DNA of 64,000 nucleotides from Centropus unirufus (Eukaryota; Chordata; Aves; Cuculiformes; Centropidae). The notes under the pieces were generated by a model. It was not told the DNA's origin. It searched no databases and saw only the letters and a program-made list of their open reading frames with translations. This document shows, piece after piece, positions 26,455-38,215 of this stretch. The stretch's first letter is position 1. Each line of letters begins with the position of its first letter. Both the position numbers and the translations under genes were made by a program. The stretch spans positions 74,147-138,146 of the forward strand of contig VYZI01000256.1 in the NCBI GenBank assembly GCA_013397695.1, written 5' to 3'.

Positions 26455-26830
26455 CACAAAGCCGAGCCCCAGCTGCTGCGCTGTAGCTGCGGAGGGGCTC
26501 CTTACCTTCTGAGGCCCCAGCTCAAGTCTCAGGTATCCCCATGGCTGCGGCAGAGGCAGCCTGCCATTCGGCGTCCTTGGAGCAGGAATGGCACTGCTGC
26601 CCAGAGAGGGGAGAAACGGGAGCACCGCGACGAAGACACAGGTGCTGCGCCCAGAGGCACCTCGGCGCTAATCCCGCACTAAAAAGCCGGAGGTTTGCCC
26701 AGCAGAGGCAGCTCAGATTACTGCCCTCCTACCGAGCAGTCGTCAGCGCGGCCTGACAGGCGGGAGCGGAGAGCGTGAGGAAAGGGGAAATCCGCGGAGT
26801 GAAAGTGCCAGTCAGCTCTGTCTGGGCTCC
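26455..26830 (-). promoter_or_regulatory. CpG-rich island with candidate minus-strand first exon
   Basis: By hand count about 24 CpG dinucleotides fall in about 360 bases. At the downstream edge (minus strand) the sequence reads AGAAG|GTAAGGAG at 26510-26499, a near-ideal splice donor, so a first exon ending at 26506 is plausible. Within it the minus strand has an ATG in a strong context (GCAGCCATGG, ATG at 26542-26540), but it opens a frame of only six codons before a TGA, so a transcript from here would carry an upstream mini-ORF or be untranslated in this exon. A minus-strand frame through the exon end is open but resembles nothing known. Promoter activity is inferred from composition, position and donor only. 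Confidence 0.5.
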
Positions 26831-29800
26831 CAGCAGGCTGGTGGTCAGCCCCCTCCTGTAATTAACGCTCAGCTTTTGGGGGAGACGGGAAAGGAGGAGC
26901 TGTAATCAATAAAGAAGTGCTCTCGGCCAACCAGGCATCATTGTTTCTCTTGAAACTCGCCATTTAAATTCTATGCCCATGTTTTGGCCAGGTGCAGGCG
27001 CATGAATACTCTTTGTCCACCTGCATTTGTGTGCATTATTCTGCCCTTCGCCTCGCACGGGAAGATTCATGCATATAAAAGACCATTTGATACTGTCTGT
27101 GCCATTTCAGCTCTTCATTATCCTCTTCGCTGAGATATTCCATTTATCCAGCTACAAACAGGATTCAGGTGACCCTGACAAGTTTGTTGATGAAAAACGT
27201 GAAGTAGTTACAGTGATCACTTCACTCCAATGGCTTTCACTGAAGTAAATCCAGGCAAACTCCATTTGTATCAGCAGGATTACGTTAGCATTCATTAGCC
27301 TTCCTGACCCCACCTCCCTCTCAAAGGAAACCTTGGATCAAACAGGAAAGGTGTGGAAAGGGTTTTGAGGAACTGTTTTACATTTCTGTGCAACCAGGGT
27401 AGCAGAGAAAAATTAATGTCCAGCCCCACTAAGGATATGTTTACATCAGCACCTACCAATGCCACACAACTTCCAAACCCCTTATAAATCAATATGTATG
27501 GTCAGCTCTTGCAATTAAATCCATGCAACTGGAGCTTCTGCAATAAAGATGATGAAATGTCGTTATTCCCAGTGCTTCTGTGGAAGCTCCCTGTGAAGCT
27601 GCCCCCCTGCAGTCCCTTGCACCTGTACGGGTAATCAGAATCTTGCACACGGCCAGGTATTTTCCCTATCGACTGGAGGTCAGCCTAGACACAATCACAC
27701 AGAGAGGAGGGAGGCATGGAGTAGTTGAAGAAAACACCCTTGCTTTTTCCAGTTTTCCTACTATTGTGATCAGATCCAGCTCCAGCCTAATCCTCAGGAA
27801 ATTCCCAAAGAAGGAGACTCGCACCCTAAGAAGCACTTTGTGTGGTGCTGGCAGACATTTCCCAGCTTTTCCAGTGTTGCTTTCTGATAAAACAATCCAC
27901 AGTTTGATTGTAGCCTGAAGAAGGCAAACCAATCCCAATGCACTTGGGGAAAGCAGCAGCTTACGTGAAGTGGCAGCGACTGGAAATTGCTGTGTTTCTA
28001 ATACAGTTCCAGCCAAGGGGTCAGTCTGTAATGTCCCATATAGGGTAAAACTTTACAGTAGCTGGCATTTCTTCTTTGTAAGGCATTTCCCCACTGTTCT
28101 CAGCAGTGGCCTAAATCTTTATTCAAAAATCCTGTCTAGATCTTCATCTTTCCTGCTCGCTGTGGGAAATCTCCGAAAGGCCTGGCGGTCTGAAGCTGTG
28201 GCTAATTAAATCCCAGGCACTAAGCCTGTCACCAGTCATTCCCAAATAAAATCCTGTTTATCTCTTACAGCTGCCTGCCCTGTGTTTCACTTTGTCTCTT
28301 CCTAATGACACAGGAACTGCAAACATTTTGATGAATGCACAGAAATGAAAGTAGAATTAGAATTTCCTCTAATGAAAACAGTCATGCTTGAGTTCTTTAC
28401 AGACTTAGCAGTTTAGCAAATGTTGAAGCCTTTACCCACCTGGGAATAGGCTCTTCAGGCCCCAGAAACACTGAACAGTGGTGAGGGCCTTGGTGGCTTT
28501 TGGCTGGTTGCATCCCTTTGCCTTGGTCTCTTTATGCAAGACTCCAACTGAAGGCTCGTTGTTTTAGAGTGACGAAAAGATACACTCGAAAAAAAACCCC
28601 ATTCCAGACCCAAGACCTCACAGAGCATCAGTGGCACTGGCAGACAGGGAGCTGAGGAACAAGGAGATGTGACCAAGCGCACCCTGGAAAGCTGCAGAGG
28701 AGCTCACAACCAAGAGTACAATGGTGCTGGTCACCAGACCACCCTGTCAGTGGTAACGCCAGCTCTGCCCTCTCAGGCTGGCAGCCTTCAAAATTCCATG
28801 TGCATGGAACCTTTTCTCCTGTCCACCCAGTCATCATCACCAAACAAAACATAAGCACCTTGCATAGCAGCTCCTTGGAACATGCTCCTGCATTGCTACA
28901 TTTGCGTGTGAGCCAGTGCCTATTCTAATTAATTTCATTCACAAAACTTGAATGTATTAATTTCAATTTTTTGGCACATTGTTAAATGTGACCCAAAATT
29001 CAACGAGTGTTGTAAGAGGAAAGGATTAGGCCCCAGCGCTCTTTGAAGAATTGTGTCGGCCCTTGGCTTTTTGTAAAAATGCCAGCAGCTTCCCCTCTCA
29101 CTAGAAACTGCCCATTTTCTTCTGGTCAATGAGGGAAATCATTGCTCAGCGAGGGTCCAAGCCAAAGACTTTTTGAGGCTGTGGGAATCTTTCCACCCAT
29201 TTCCACGGGCTCAAATCAGCACTGAGACATAGATGTCAGTCGTGCTGATGTCTTCCTCCCACACTTCAACACTTTGATAGGATCATTTATCAAGTAGAGT
29301 GGAAACCTTTATCTTTTTTTTTTTAATAAAGCAATTTGCTGCTAAAGGCGAACAAATCTGTCTCTCTGGCATAGCTGTAAGTGTTCGGGATGTCTGGTTT
29401 AAATGAGTTGATTGGAACCATATTTGTCTGAAACCATAATGCTGGCCGTGCTGTGGCAGAGCAGAAGCCCATGTGGTCCAGCATCTTCTCACTGCCAGCA
29501 CCTGAAAGCAGACACGTCAGGAAGAGGGTAAGAGCAGAACTAACATCCCACATGTCCAGCATCCTCCAGGCCCGGCAGTCTGCAGTGCAGCGACTGCAGA
29601 AGCTTGAAATGGCCCCTGGTGCTCAGCAGCAGGATTTTGTCTACCACAGGACTGGGGTTTCCAGGGAGTGGAAACCTTGGGGAATTCTCTGTCTGCTCAG
29701 TGTCTGAATTAGCCCACTTCCCTCTGACACTCCTGGTCTCAGGACGGTAGCATACCTCTCCTCCCAGCATCTCCCCCGGGTCTCATCATTCAGACAAGCG

Positions 29801-32800
29801 GGCTCAGGGACATGGGTGTGCCAAAAGAAAAAGCTGAATAACCCGAGTGACACAGGGAATTTGTAGGGAAGCTTGAAAACGAACATGCAGATTATGGTTA
29901 TAGCCAAGGATAAGCTTAATCCTTTCTTTTTGCACAGTTTTTAGCACAACAGGAAAAGAAGGATAATGTTTTCTATCCCCACTCCTCCTTTATCTGAGTG
30001 GTGTTTTTAGCCTAAAGCTCTTTGAGATAGAAAAGAACTGCAGGCACCGCTAAGCTTGAGGCAGACACAAACCACCGATGGGTAACACTGGAAACAGACA
30101 CTCAGCTGCCTTGAATACTGATCTTCGCTGTATTTATCTCTCTGTTCACTCACACCTCACTGCAGAGCTGCCTGGAAAGGCAGAGGTGGTGCAGGTAAAT
30201 GTCCTTCACTCTAAATAACACAGGTTATGAGAATGGCGCAAACACATGCTCTAGGGACAGCTAAAGCTATTAGGAGGTACCAGGAGCAGTGGCAGCCACT
30301 TACAGTTTGTGGTATCTGTCTTGGCAGTGATGGTTGCACCAAGGCCAGAATGTCAGATCCACATTCAAGCTCCTGCGGGGTTTATGAGCAGTGGATTCGC
30401 TCACGTGTGGCTCTGGAGAACAGCAAGGCTGAGGGGTGGCTTCTACTGTGGCAGTCTCAGAAGCACAAAGCTTGCGTGCCTTGAGCCTCAAGAGTGCAAC
30501 AAGGTGTTAGGGTAACAATATGGAACTATGTGGAACTGAATGTACATCATCTTTGGTGTAAAATTGTACATACCACACAAATATTACTTGAATAGGCCTC
30601 CTGTGGGCACTTTCATCTGTCTGATCAGACACATGCTAAGAACACTCATGCTGCACACCCTGGAGGTATGAAGTTTTGCAATAAACCATGGGTTCCCTTG
30701 AGCTTCTTACTTCTCACAATCTCACTGACTCTGCAAATGCAGGTGTCACCATCAGAGCCACTCACACCCCAAATTGGATGCCATGTGCTGCCCCAAACCC
30801 TAAACCCAGCACCCTAGGAGATCTCTGCAGGACTCCAGCATGTCAGTGAGTACAGCGTAGGGGCCTAATTACTTGCTTTTCCACTAGCAAATTTTAATAG
30901 GGCTTTGCATTCATTAACCACTGGATGCTGGATCCAAGAGTTTAAAGAATCAAAGGACCAAATTCTGGCCTGAGGTTACTCATCTGAACTCCTTTCAAGT
31001 TGAGGGAGCTGCTTTGGACCCACCAGGAACATGGAGAAACTGCCTGTGGTGAGCTCCCTTCATAACATGCTGCTGTCGGAATAGGAATGACTTTGTGTTT
31101 TCTCCTCTGCCTTCCCTGCACTGGCCAACAGCAAACGCCACAGCAGCTCTAGAGAGCGGCTTGTAGGATGCCCCAGTTCAAACAGTTCCTGTGTTAGAGA
31201 AGGTGTCCTGAGTTGTTGTCCCCGTGGCCGTGGCTCCAGCACGATATTTGCAGACAAGCCACATTTGCCATCACGCCTGAGCAATCTAATTGCTGCTGTT
31301 ACGAACACACTGGATGTAAAACTATGTAAACAGTGTGACGCTCCGACAGCCATTCTTGCTTACTGACCTGTGGAAAAGTCTATTTTTGGCAACTGCTGTA
31401 GGCCACAGTGGTCACTGCAAAGCAGACAAGGCAGTGCCCGCATTTTGAGCCTTATCTTCAGCCCTACGAGCTTGCCCAACACTATTAGATCGAACCGGTA
31501 CTGCTGGAAAGGCCTGTGTCTTTTTTTAGTGGCACTAGCTCTGCTTAGAGACTGAAGCTGGAGAGGAAGCAACAGAAAGAAACAAGTTGGAAAAAATAAC
31601 CCATCTTTCATGATTAAACAACTAAGTCTTATTTCTGTGCCTTGTAGCTTTGGCTTACAAAAACTCAGCCTCCTCCAGCTGGTTAAACAACAACAGAGTA
31701 CCCAAAACTGCCCATAGTTGTTGAGGACCATAGGCCTCCCACTGCAAAATTAAACAACGGGGTCTCTCCATTTTCTCATAGGGATTCACTCCCACTGCCA
31801 CCAAATTGGCAGTCCATGGGTGAAAGGATCTCCCCAGCATCCGCCTGCGGATTCCTCAGGCTCATGGAATCGGTTCTGCTCATACTTGCAAGTGAGAGAC
31901 TTTTGCCACCAGCAGTGATATGGACATAGCAAAGACTATCACAGGAGATACTCATGGAGGTCTCTCTTCCAAGGACCTGGCTCTTGACTCATTTCCACAG
32001 TCTGTCACCAGTGGAGAGATATCTGTTTGTTCTTCCCTGAGACCATCTTGTCTCTCTGCCCAGTGGCAATGTTAAAGGCTATTCTCCAATCTGATCTGGC
32101 TAGCAGAACTGGACGCTCAAGCTATTTGCTTGATTGCTCAGGTATGACATAGATCAGAAAGAAATGAATGGGCTTTCTTCTGGGCCAGCAGAAGTGTCAT
32201 GGAAATGCGTGTACTAATAACCATAAGAGAAGAAAACAAGAAATTTTGTGGTGTGGTTCTAAATGTCTTAAGAATCAGATGTCAGAAATCGGACTGGAAT
32301 GGATCATCAAGCTGAATACACCTCGCAGCAGCAAGCACACAAAAGACACTACCAGCAGGGTGTCTGCAAACAGTTGCCTCCCAACTAAGGATCGTCTTAG
32401 GGAATTGCACAGTGTGTACTGAACACTAGGGCTCATTTGGTCATGCACTGCCTCTGCCCCACAGGAAGTTCAGGAGCAAGGAAGCAGAAAGCATATCTGT
32501 TCACAGCTTTACCTGTGTTTGCTGTGGAAGTTCTTCTTTGATGTCAGCAGGACATTTGCTCAGGAGTGAAAGGCAGACTATGGGCCTCATGTACACACTA
32601 CTCTGGTACTGGTTATCTACTTATAATCATCCATACTTATTAAGTATCCTTGTCAGATATGTGATTTTTCTCCTCTATTTGAGTCAGTCCTACTGACTTT
32701 TTTCTGATTTTCCTTTCACGTTCTTTTCATTGACACTACTCTTTTCCTCTACTGATCTGATCAATGGTGTGTCAGTACTGAGCTTTGCAGGCAGCATTCC

Positions 32801-34857
32801 AAAGGAAATAACACATCATCACTTCAGCCTCTCTACAGACCTAGCAAGGTGTTGTAACATCAATTTTTGCTTAGTAACACAGAAGAGGCTCACTCTGTAG
32901 CCACTGGTACTAAAAGTTTATCTTTGACCTCAAAGAAAAACCAAGACTAAATAGCAATCCGAGTGCACTGCATGGGCTAGAGGAGTGCATGGAGTGGGTC
33001 AGATGTGTAATGTTGGGCCCCTGTTGGAAGGCCTCGCTACTACACATTGGAATACAAACACCTGTGCTACATGTCCCTTGTGGTAACTGGTGCCACCATC
33101 ACACTGCCACTGAGAGCTCCCAAATAATAAATTTGAAAACTAAAAAATTAAACCCTCAAAAACATGCTGACCTTGAATAGGCTTTGGAAGAACCGAAACC
33201 ACACACACCAAACAGACTTCACTGTTGTTTGCATAGGACTTTTCAGGGGTAAAGTCCATATCAGCGTGCTTTTATGTTACTCCTAAATGAGAGCCCTCAT
33301 GGATACAGAAATCATAGACTAAAAATTCAGGTCACAAACAACCAGTCAGTTAGCTTTCAGAATGCTGGTGTTTGCAGCAAGCAATGCTAATCCACTACAA
33401 TTAAATAATTATGGCCATTTACAAAAGTCAGCATCTCAAGCACTCCAAAAGGATGCATTTTCAGATGAAGTAGTACTGCAAAACATTGTCTTCTTGTCCA
33501 CACAACAAACAACATCCCTGGCTGGGAAGTACATTGTCACTTCCTTTACCAATCTTAATGCTTTAACTCCTTATATCAGGGTAAAGATAACCTGCACTTC
33601 TTCAGTGCTGTAGCTTTACCTAAAGTCTGGCTCGCAACCCCTTGTTTGTTCACTTTTCATCACACAGATGCACTCCCTGCCTAGCAGCATCCTCCTGACT
33701 GAGATGAAGGCTCCACATGGCTCAGGTTCTGTACTGAGCTGCTTTCCTTACCTTGATTCTTTTGCATCTTTTAATTTCATATTGTTGGGCAGTTTTATTT
33801 AATGCACAAATTTGCTTTCCCCTTGCTGCTTCCCTCTTTCTCATACTTCTCCTCTTGGAGAACCTTTTGTTTGGCTAATGTCAGCGCTTCAGCCATACTG
33901 TTATTGACCCATATTCCCTTCTGGCTAAGTGCAAAAATTCAGGACAGGGCACTCCATAAAGTGACCAGTTATCACTTAACTGGCACAGGAAAAAACTGTT
34001 TGGATGTGCCCACAGGAGAAAACATACAGGAAGCATCCATCCTAAGGTCTTAGACAATCTCCATATTCCAAACCCAGACATCTCTGAATTGAAAATGCTC
34101 ATTGAGATTCCAGTCCCGGGTCCTGAACCTACAACAGACATATTTATTACTCATGCCATCAAAGAGGACCAGCACAATTTGCTTCCCTGGTGCTCAGTGC
34201 AGCAGCACCATTGCTACTCATTGCCACATATGAGGCTTTGATAGCCAGCGAAATGGTGACTCAGAATATGTGAGACAACACTTGCTCAGCACCAGCACAG
34301 AGGCTGCTGCTCTGAAGACACAGGTGGAGCAGCTGCTCTTCCCCCCGGGTCACACTGTGAGGATGATAAGGGTCAGACCACTCTTGGTTACTGCAACCAC
34401 TCTGTCACTCACCTGCAGAATGGGAAACAGCTCCACATCCCACTGAGGCCAACAGAAATCTTTCTGCTGTCACAGCAACAGTGATAACATGCCGCAAATG
34501 AGGCAAGAGCTACGTAGAGAACCACCACCCTTTCACAGGGAGCCCAGGCGTGCTAAGCGAAGACAGAACTGTTTGTAAATCACTGACCAGGAATCTCAGA
34601 TTGTCATGCAGCAGGGGAGCAGTGGGAGATTTGGATAAGTATTTCATGCTCTTGGATTTATCAGTGACAAATAAATTGCAGAAATTTTGATGGAAAAGGA
34701 CAAGCATTTGCCCTTGGACTCAAGTCTGTGAGCTTAAGTCAAGGCTCTTGCCAAGATCAGGCCAAGTCACAGGCTTTCAGCTGGAGATGGGAGAGGAGTG
34801 GCTGTGACACCCTGCAGGGCAGGAGAGAGGAGGGAAAGAGTGCTGGACCTTGCCTAC
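26831..34857. other. Intronic sequence without recognised genes
   Basis: No repeats younger than the MIR class and no exon were recognised between the CpG-rich island and the PDZ exon. An 11-T run at 29314-29324 is the only simple sequence of note. Confidence 0.6.
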
Positions 34858-34860
34858 CTG
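34852..34860 (-). other. SHROOM3: Splice donor of the PDZ exon
   Basis: The minus strand reads CAG|GTAGGC, close to the vertebrate 5' splice consensus. The protein similarity stops here, and the third in-frame codon spanning the junction is followed at once by TAG, so a transcript that kept the intron would end inside the PDZ domain boundary. Confidence 0.85.
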
Positions 34861-35012
34861 CGGACGATCAGCTTCAGTTTCTTGTAGGAGCCTTTAACCA
34901 GGGAGATGGCCTCTTGCCTGGAGCTGCTCAGTTCCACCTCGTTGATGTTTACTACTTCATCACCAGCCTGCAGCTTGGAAGGCAGGGAATCCGCTTTACC
35001 TCCCTCTTCAAT
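34858..35012 (-). CDS. SHROOM3: SHROOM3 internal exon encoding most of the PDZ domain
   Basis: On the minus strand this 155-base exon reads 51 codons plus two bases. It opens with IEEGGKAD, then KLQAGDEVVNIN, then SSSRQEAISLVKGSY, and ends LKLIVR. These are the third strand, first helix, the GDEV-x-x-IN strand, the second helix and the last strand of a PDZ domain. The GF loop that binds ligand carboxylates must lie in the preceding exon. The GGKAD, KLQAGDEVV, SSSR and VKGSYK blocks fit SHROOM3 better than SHROOM2 or SHROOM4, as I recall those families. Shroom3 binds F-actin, recruits Rho kinase through its C-terminal domain and drives apical constriction of epithelial cells, for example in neural tube closure; the role of its PDZ domain is less clear. 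The exon starts in phase 0 and ends in phase 2, so skipping it would shift the frame. An in-frame TAG follows directly in the intron. Family assignment is near certain; the paralogue is likely. Confidence 0.88.
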
Positions 35013-35040
35013 CTGTACAGGAAAGAGAGGAGAAAGAAAT
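35013..35040 (-). other. SHROOM3: Splice acceptor and polypyrimidine tract of the PDZ exon
   Basis: Read on the minus strand, this stretch is a run of T and C with few interruptions ending in TGTACAG, directly followed by the first codon (ATT) of the PDZ exon. It fits the vertebrate 3' splice-site consensus, and the exon start it sets agrees with the known phase-0 break in the Shroom PDZ domain. Confidence 0.85.
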
Positions 35041-38000
35041 GGTGAGCCAAGCCTCCCATGCTTTGACTCTTACACGCAGAGCCGAGTGTGCATTTCTGTT
35101 CAGGGAATTAGGTTTCCCAGCCCCAAACTCATCACTCTGAGTGAGAAACTTTGTCTCTCTTTTCTAGTCAGCTTCCTCAAAGGTCTATGCTTGCCTCCCC
35201 TACGTTTCATACAGATGGAAGCTGGGGTCTGGCAGGTGGATTAATTCTGCCAACAAGTTTTGTTTCAAATAAGACAAGAAGTCGCTGGTATTTGGAAGCA
35301 ATAAACACCTGCAAAATGGCCATGGAACACCTCCAGAAAAGAACATCTAGGTACAAGCCCAAGGGCAAAGCTAGGATTAGCAGAGCTTGGATGTGATCTT
35401 TTGACGTTCCTCTTCATGATCTAGCAGCTGGTCACAAAAAGCAGGTGCACATGGGTGTGTGTAGTTACATATGTATGTAGTGCTGTGACACACAGCACCT
35501 CGATGTGTGGGGATTTAAAGAAAGCAGCCACTTAGTTTAGTTTTGTGAGAAAGTAAGCAGCCTGCTCAAGACTCTGTAGGAGAGGGAGAATCCTAGGGCA
35601 CTCTCCCCTTTTTCGTACGGTCCATCCTGTAACCCTGTGTAATCCTTCATGCACATTGATTCTCCGTGGGTGTGCCAGCAGGAATACACCAAGTCTGCCG
35701 AGAAGTAGGTGACAAGGCAGAGGACAAGACAACTTGGCCCAGAACCTCTGCACCTCAGCCTTGTGCAGTACCACGCTACTCTACCAGCTGGTACTGGTGC
35801 AGCAGAGGGCAAGGTTATACACAAGTAAACATACTGTAGATCCTGAGTTTCTGGAGACTCAGGAGTGCTGCCAGTATGGAGTGCAAATGATAGAGCTTTT
35901 ATTATAAAACTTGCCACCTCAAAACTTGGTATTCAAAGCCCTTGACAGCCCCTGCTCTACAGTAGCTGTGACCTGTGTAACACGTCATGGCACATTAGGA
36001 GCACAACTTTTCCTTTGGGCCTTCACCTTCCCAGACACCACAGTGAGACAAAGAAATGTGTCTGGGTTGGGTTAAGGCTTTGCCCAAGCCAGGGGAAGGG
36101 TGGCTGTTTGCAGAGGTCCCGCTTTCTGGGCAGTGAGATGCCACACACCATTTTGGAAGTTACTTTCACATAAAGTAAAGCCAGGCAAAGTGCAACAGAG
36201 CCATGACCTGGACAGGTAACTCAGCACACTTAGATGTAGCACCCACATTTCTACCATCAGTTTCAGTGGTGAATGGTCGCTTCTCGTAGGCAAAGCCACC
36301 CTTTTCTTCTGAACATTAACATTCCAGCTCATGTACTTTCTGAAACTTAAAATCTGACTTCCCTGGACATTAATGAATAAATGCTCCAACTCCCCCACAA
36401 AGGCAGGTAAAAATCCACGCCATTCATCCTACCAGGAAGCCATTCCACCCATGAATGAGTTTTTTTCTTCTTAAGAATGGATAAAACCACAGGAATGAGA
36501 TTTCATGTACAGAGCCTTGTATCACAATGACCAGGGAGGGTGAGAGATGAAACATGGAACCTCGATGCCAACACAAATAAATAACAAATGAAAAAGGAAG
36601 CATGGCTCCAGTCTATTAGTGTGTGGGAAAAGAGGTGGGTATCACTTAGTGAAATACAGCAGAGTCGGACACTGTGGGTGAGATTAACTTGTTAGAGAGT
36701 TAGTGAAAGGAGTTTTTGGATTGTTTTTGTTCTGTTATGTTGGATCATATTATAATGAAGAAAAGTCATCCTTGGAAAAATCTCACATGTCACAAACGCC
36801 AGCTGCTTCAAAGGCTGAGATACCCCTCAGAGGTGTTTGTATTAACATCTGTCTTGATGAACCCTGAGAAATATCATGAGTGGTGCTTTATCCTCTGATA
36901 ATCCAAATTATATTTATATACTCCATTTTTTTTCACTCCACAGGATCACTGTTTCAAGGTTCTCTTTGCAGCCACATGGGCTGGATGTTTCTTTTTCTCC
37001 TCCTTTTTAGTGAAAAAGGAAATTTTTCCTGGAGGAAATAATTTGCAGCTGGCCTATATCCTGACACAAGTACTCACGGAGCTAAGAGACACAAAAAGGC
37101 TCTGAAGTTCCTACCCAAAGTCCAGAAACAAGCACTGTGTCCCAAAGCAAAGCCCAGATGCTCCACAATCATTTCTTTTCTCTTAATGCCTCTGAAATAT
37201 TTGCGTTTAAGGAGTGGTGATGTTTCAAGGAAAGGACTGAATGACTGGAACAAAACAAGCTGCACTATAAACACAGAGGTCTATCTCTGCCCAGTGTATA
37301 CTATTATCAACAAAGCAAACAAACCCAGTGTACTTGTGACCTATTAAAATGAGCACCTGCTTCACTGAATAAGGCTGAGCAAAGCCAAGGATGAGAATCT
37401 GCTGGAGCAGTTAGGGATGGAAGATGCTTGCAGAGCCCTGGATGCTACAGCAGATACTTAATACACAGGCCACATCTGCTTGTGTTTACCTTCTCTGAAC
37501 AACCTGTCTCTGACCAGCTCCTGAGTGAGAGGAGATGAGGAGGAAGGTCTCATACTGTTCCATACACGCCCTGTGGTTCTCAGTGCTGTCAGTCAGCCAG
37601 GGCAGAGCCAGCAACGCGGTTGTTTTAAGCGTGCTGGGTGCCCTGGAGTAGTTCAAGCAGCAACAGCATTGTCAAACTTACCATCAAGAGTCACTTGTGC
37701 CAAAAATGGAATCACCGTGAGCTACAAGGCCTGGGAGAAGAAGTCAATCAATTGCCAGTGAGACCTCTGTGGTTTATTTAAGCTGAGGCAAACACATGCT
37801 TAGGGTGTAGGTTTGTCACCCATCTACCAGGAGAAGGAGTCAGCAGGAGATGGACAGGGACTGGTGGTTTTTTACCTTTTAGCTGGATTGAGCTGAATGC
37901 TCTGCTAAATTGACTTATGAGAGGGGACACTGATGGGCACAGGGTGGAGGAATACCTAAAACCAGGCTGGTTTTGAACTTCATGCGCTGGGCTCAATCTT

Positions 38001-38084
38001 AGGGGCTGGATTCAGAACAGGCACTGCCATGCAGGGAGAAGAACCCTTCTCCTGAAACCAGCAGAACCAGCTGTATGGAAAAAC
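35041..38084. other. Intronic sequence without recognised genes
   Basis: Nothing was recognised. Particular attention was given to the minus strand for the missing first PDZ exon, without success. Confidence 0.6.
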
Positions 38085-38215
38085 ATTCATCCTGAGCACA
38101 AAGACTCTTGGTTTCTGTGCCTCAGTTTCCCACCTGTAAAATGGACACAATCCGTACTACCTCTTTCTGTCCTATGTACTGTGTGAGCTCTTGGCAGGTG
38201 GCAATGATCCAAATC
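38085..38215 (+). repeat. MIR SINE relic
   Basis: The core CTGTGCCTCAGTTTCCCACC, then TGTAAAATGGACACAAT, and a downstream TACTACCT and CCTATGTACTGTGTGAG follow the MIR consensus order. The core is among the best preserved repeats in the window. MIR was active before bird and mammal lineages split, so such copies are very old. Confidence 0.75.

Larger units (their letters stand above)
1..34857 (-). other. SHROOM3: Partial intron downstream of the PDZ exon
   Basis: This is inferred to be intron because the PDZ exon at its right edge ends in a donor, and because no sequence resembling the next part of Shroom3 (the region after the PDZ with the conserved RPHSWH block) was seen here. It is at least 34.8 kb and continues past base 1. 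It contains CR1 and MIR repeats, a microsatellite and two CpG-rich islands, listed separately. A separate nested gene cannot be excluded by eye, but none of the open frames is convincing. Confidence 0.7.
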
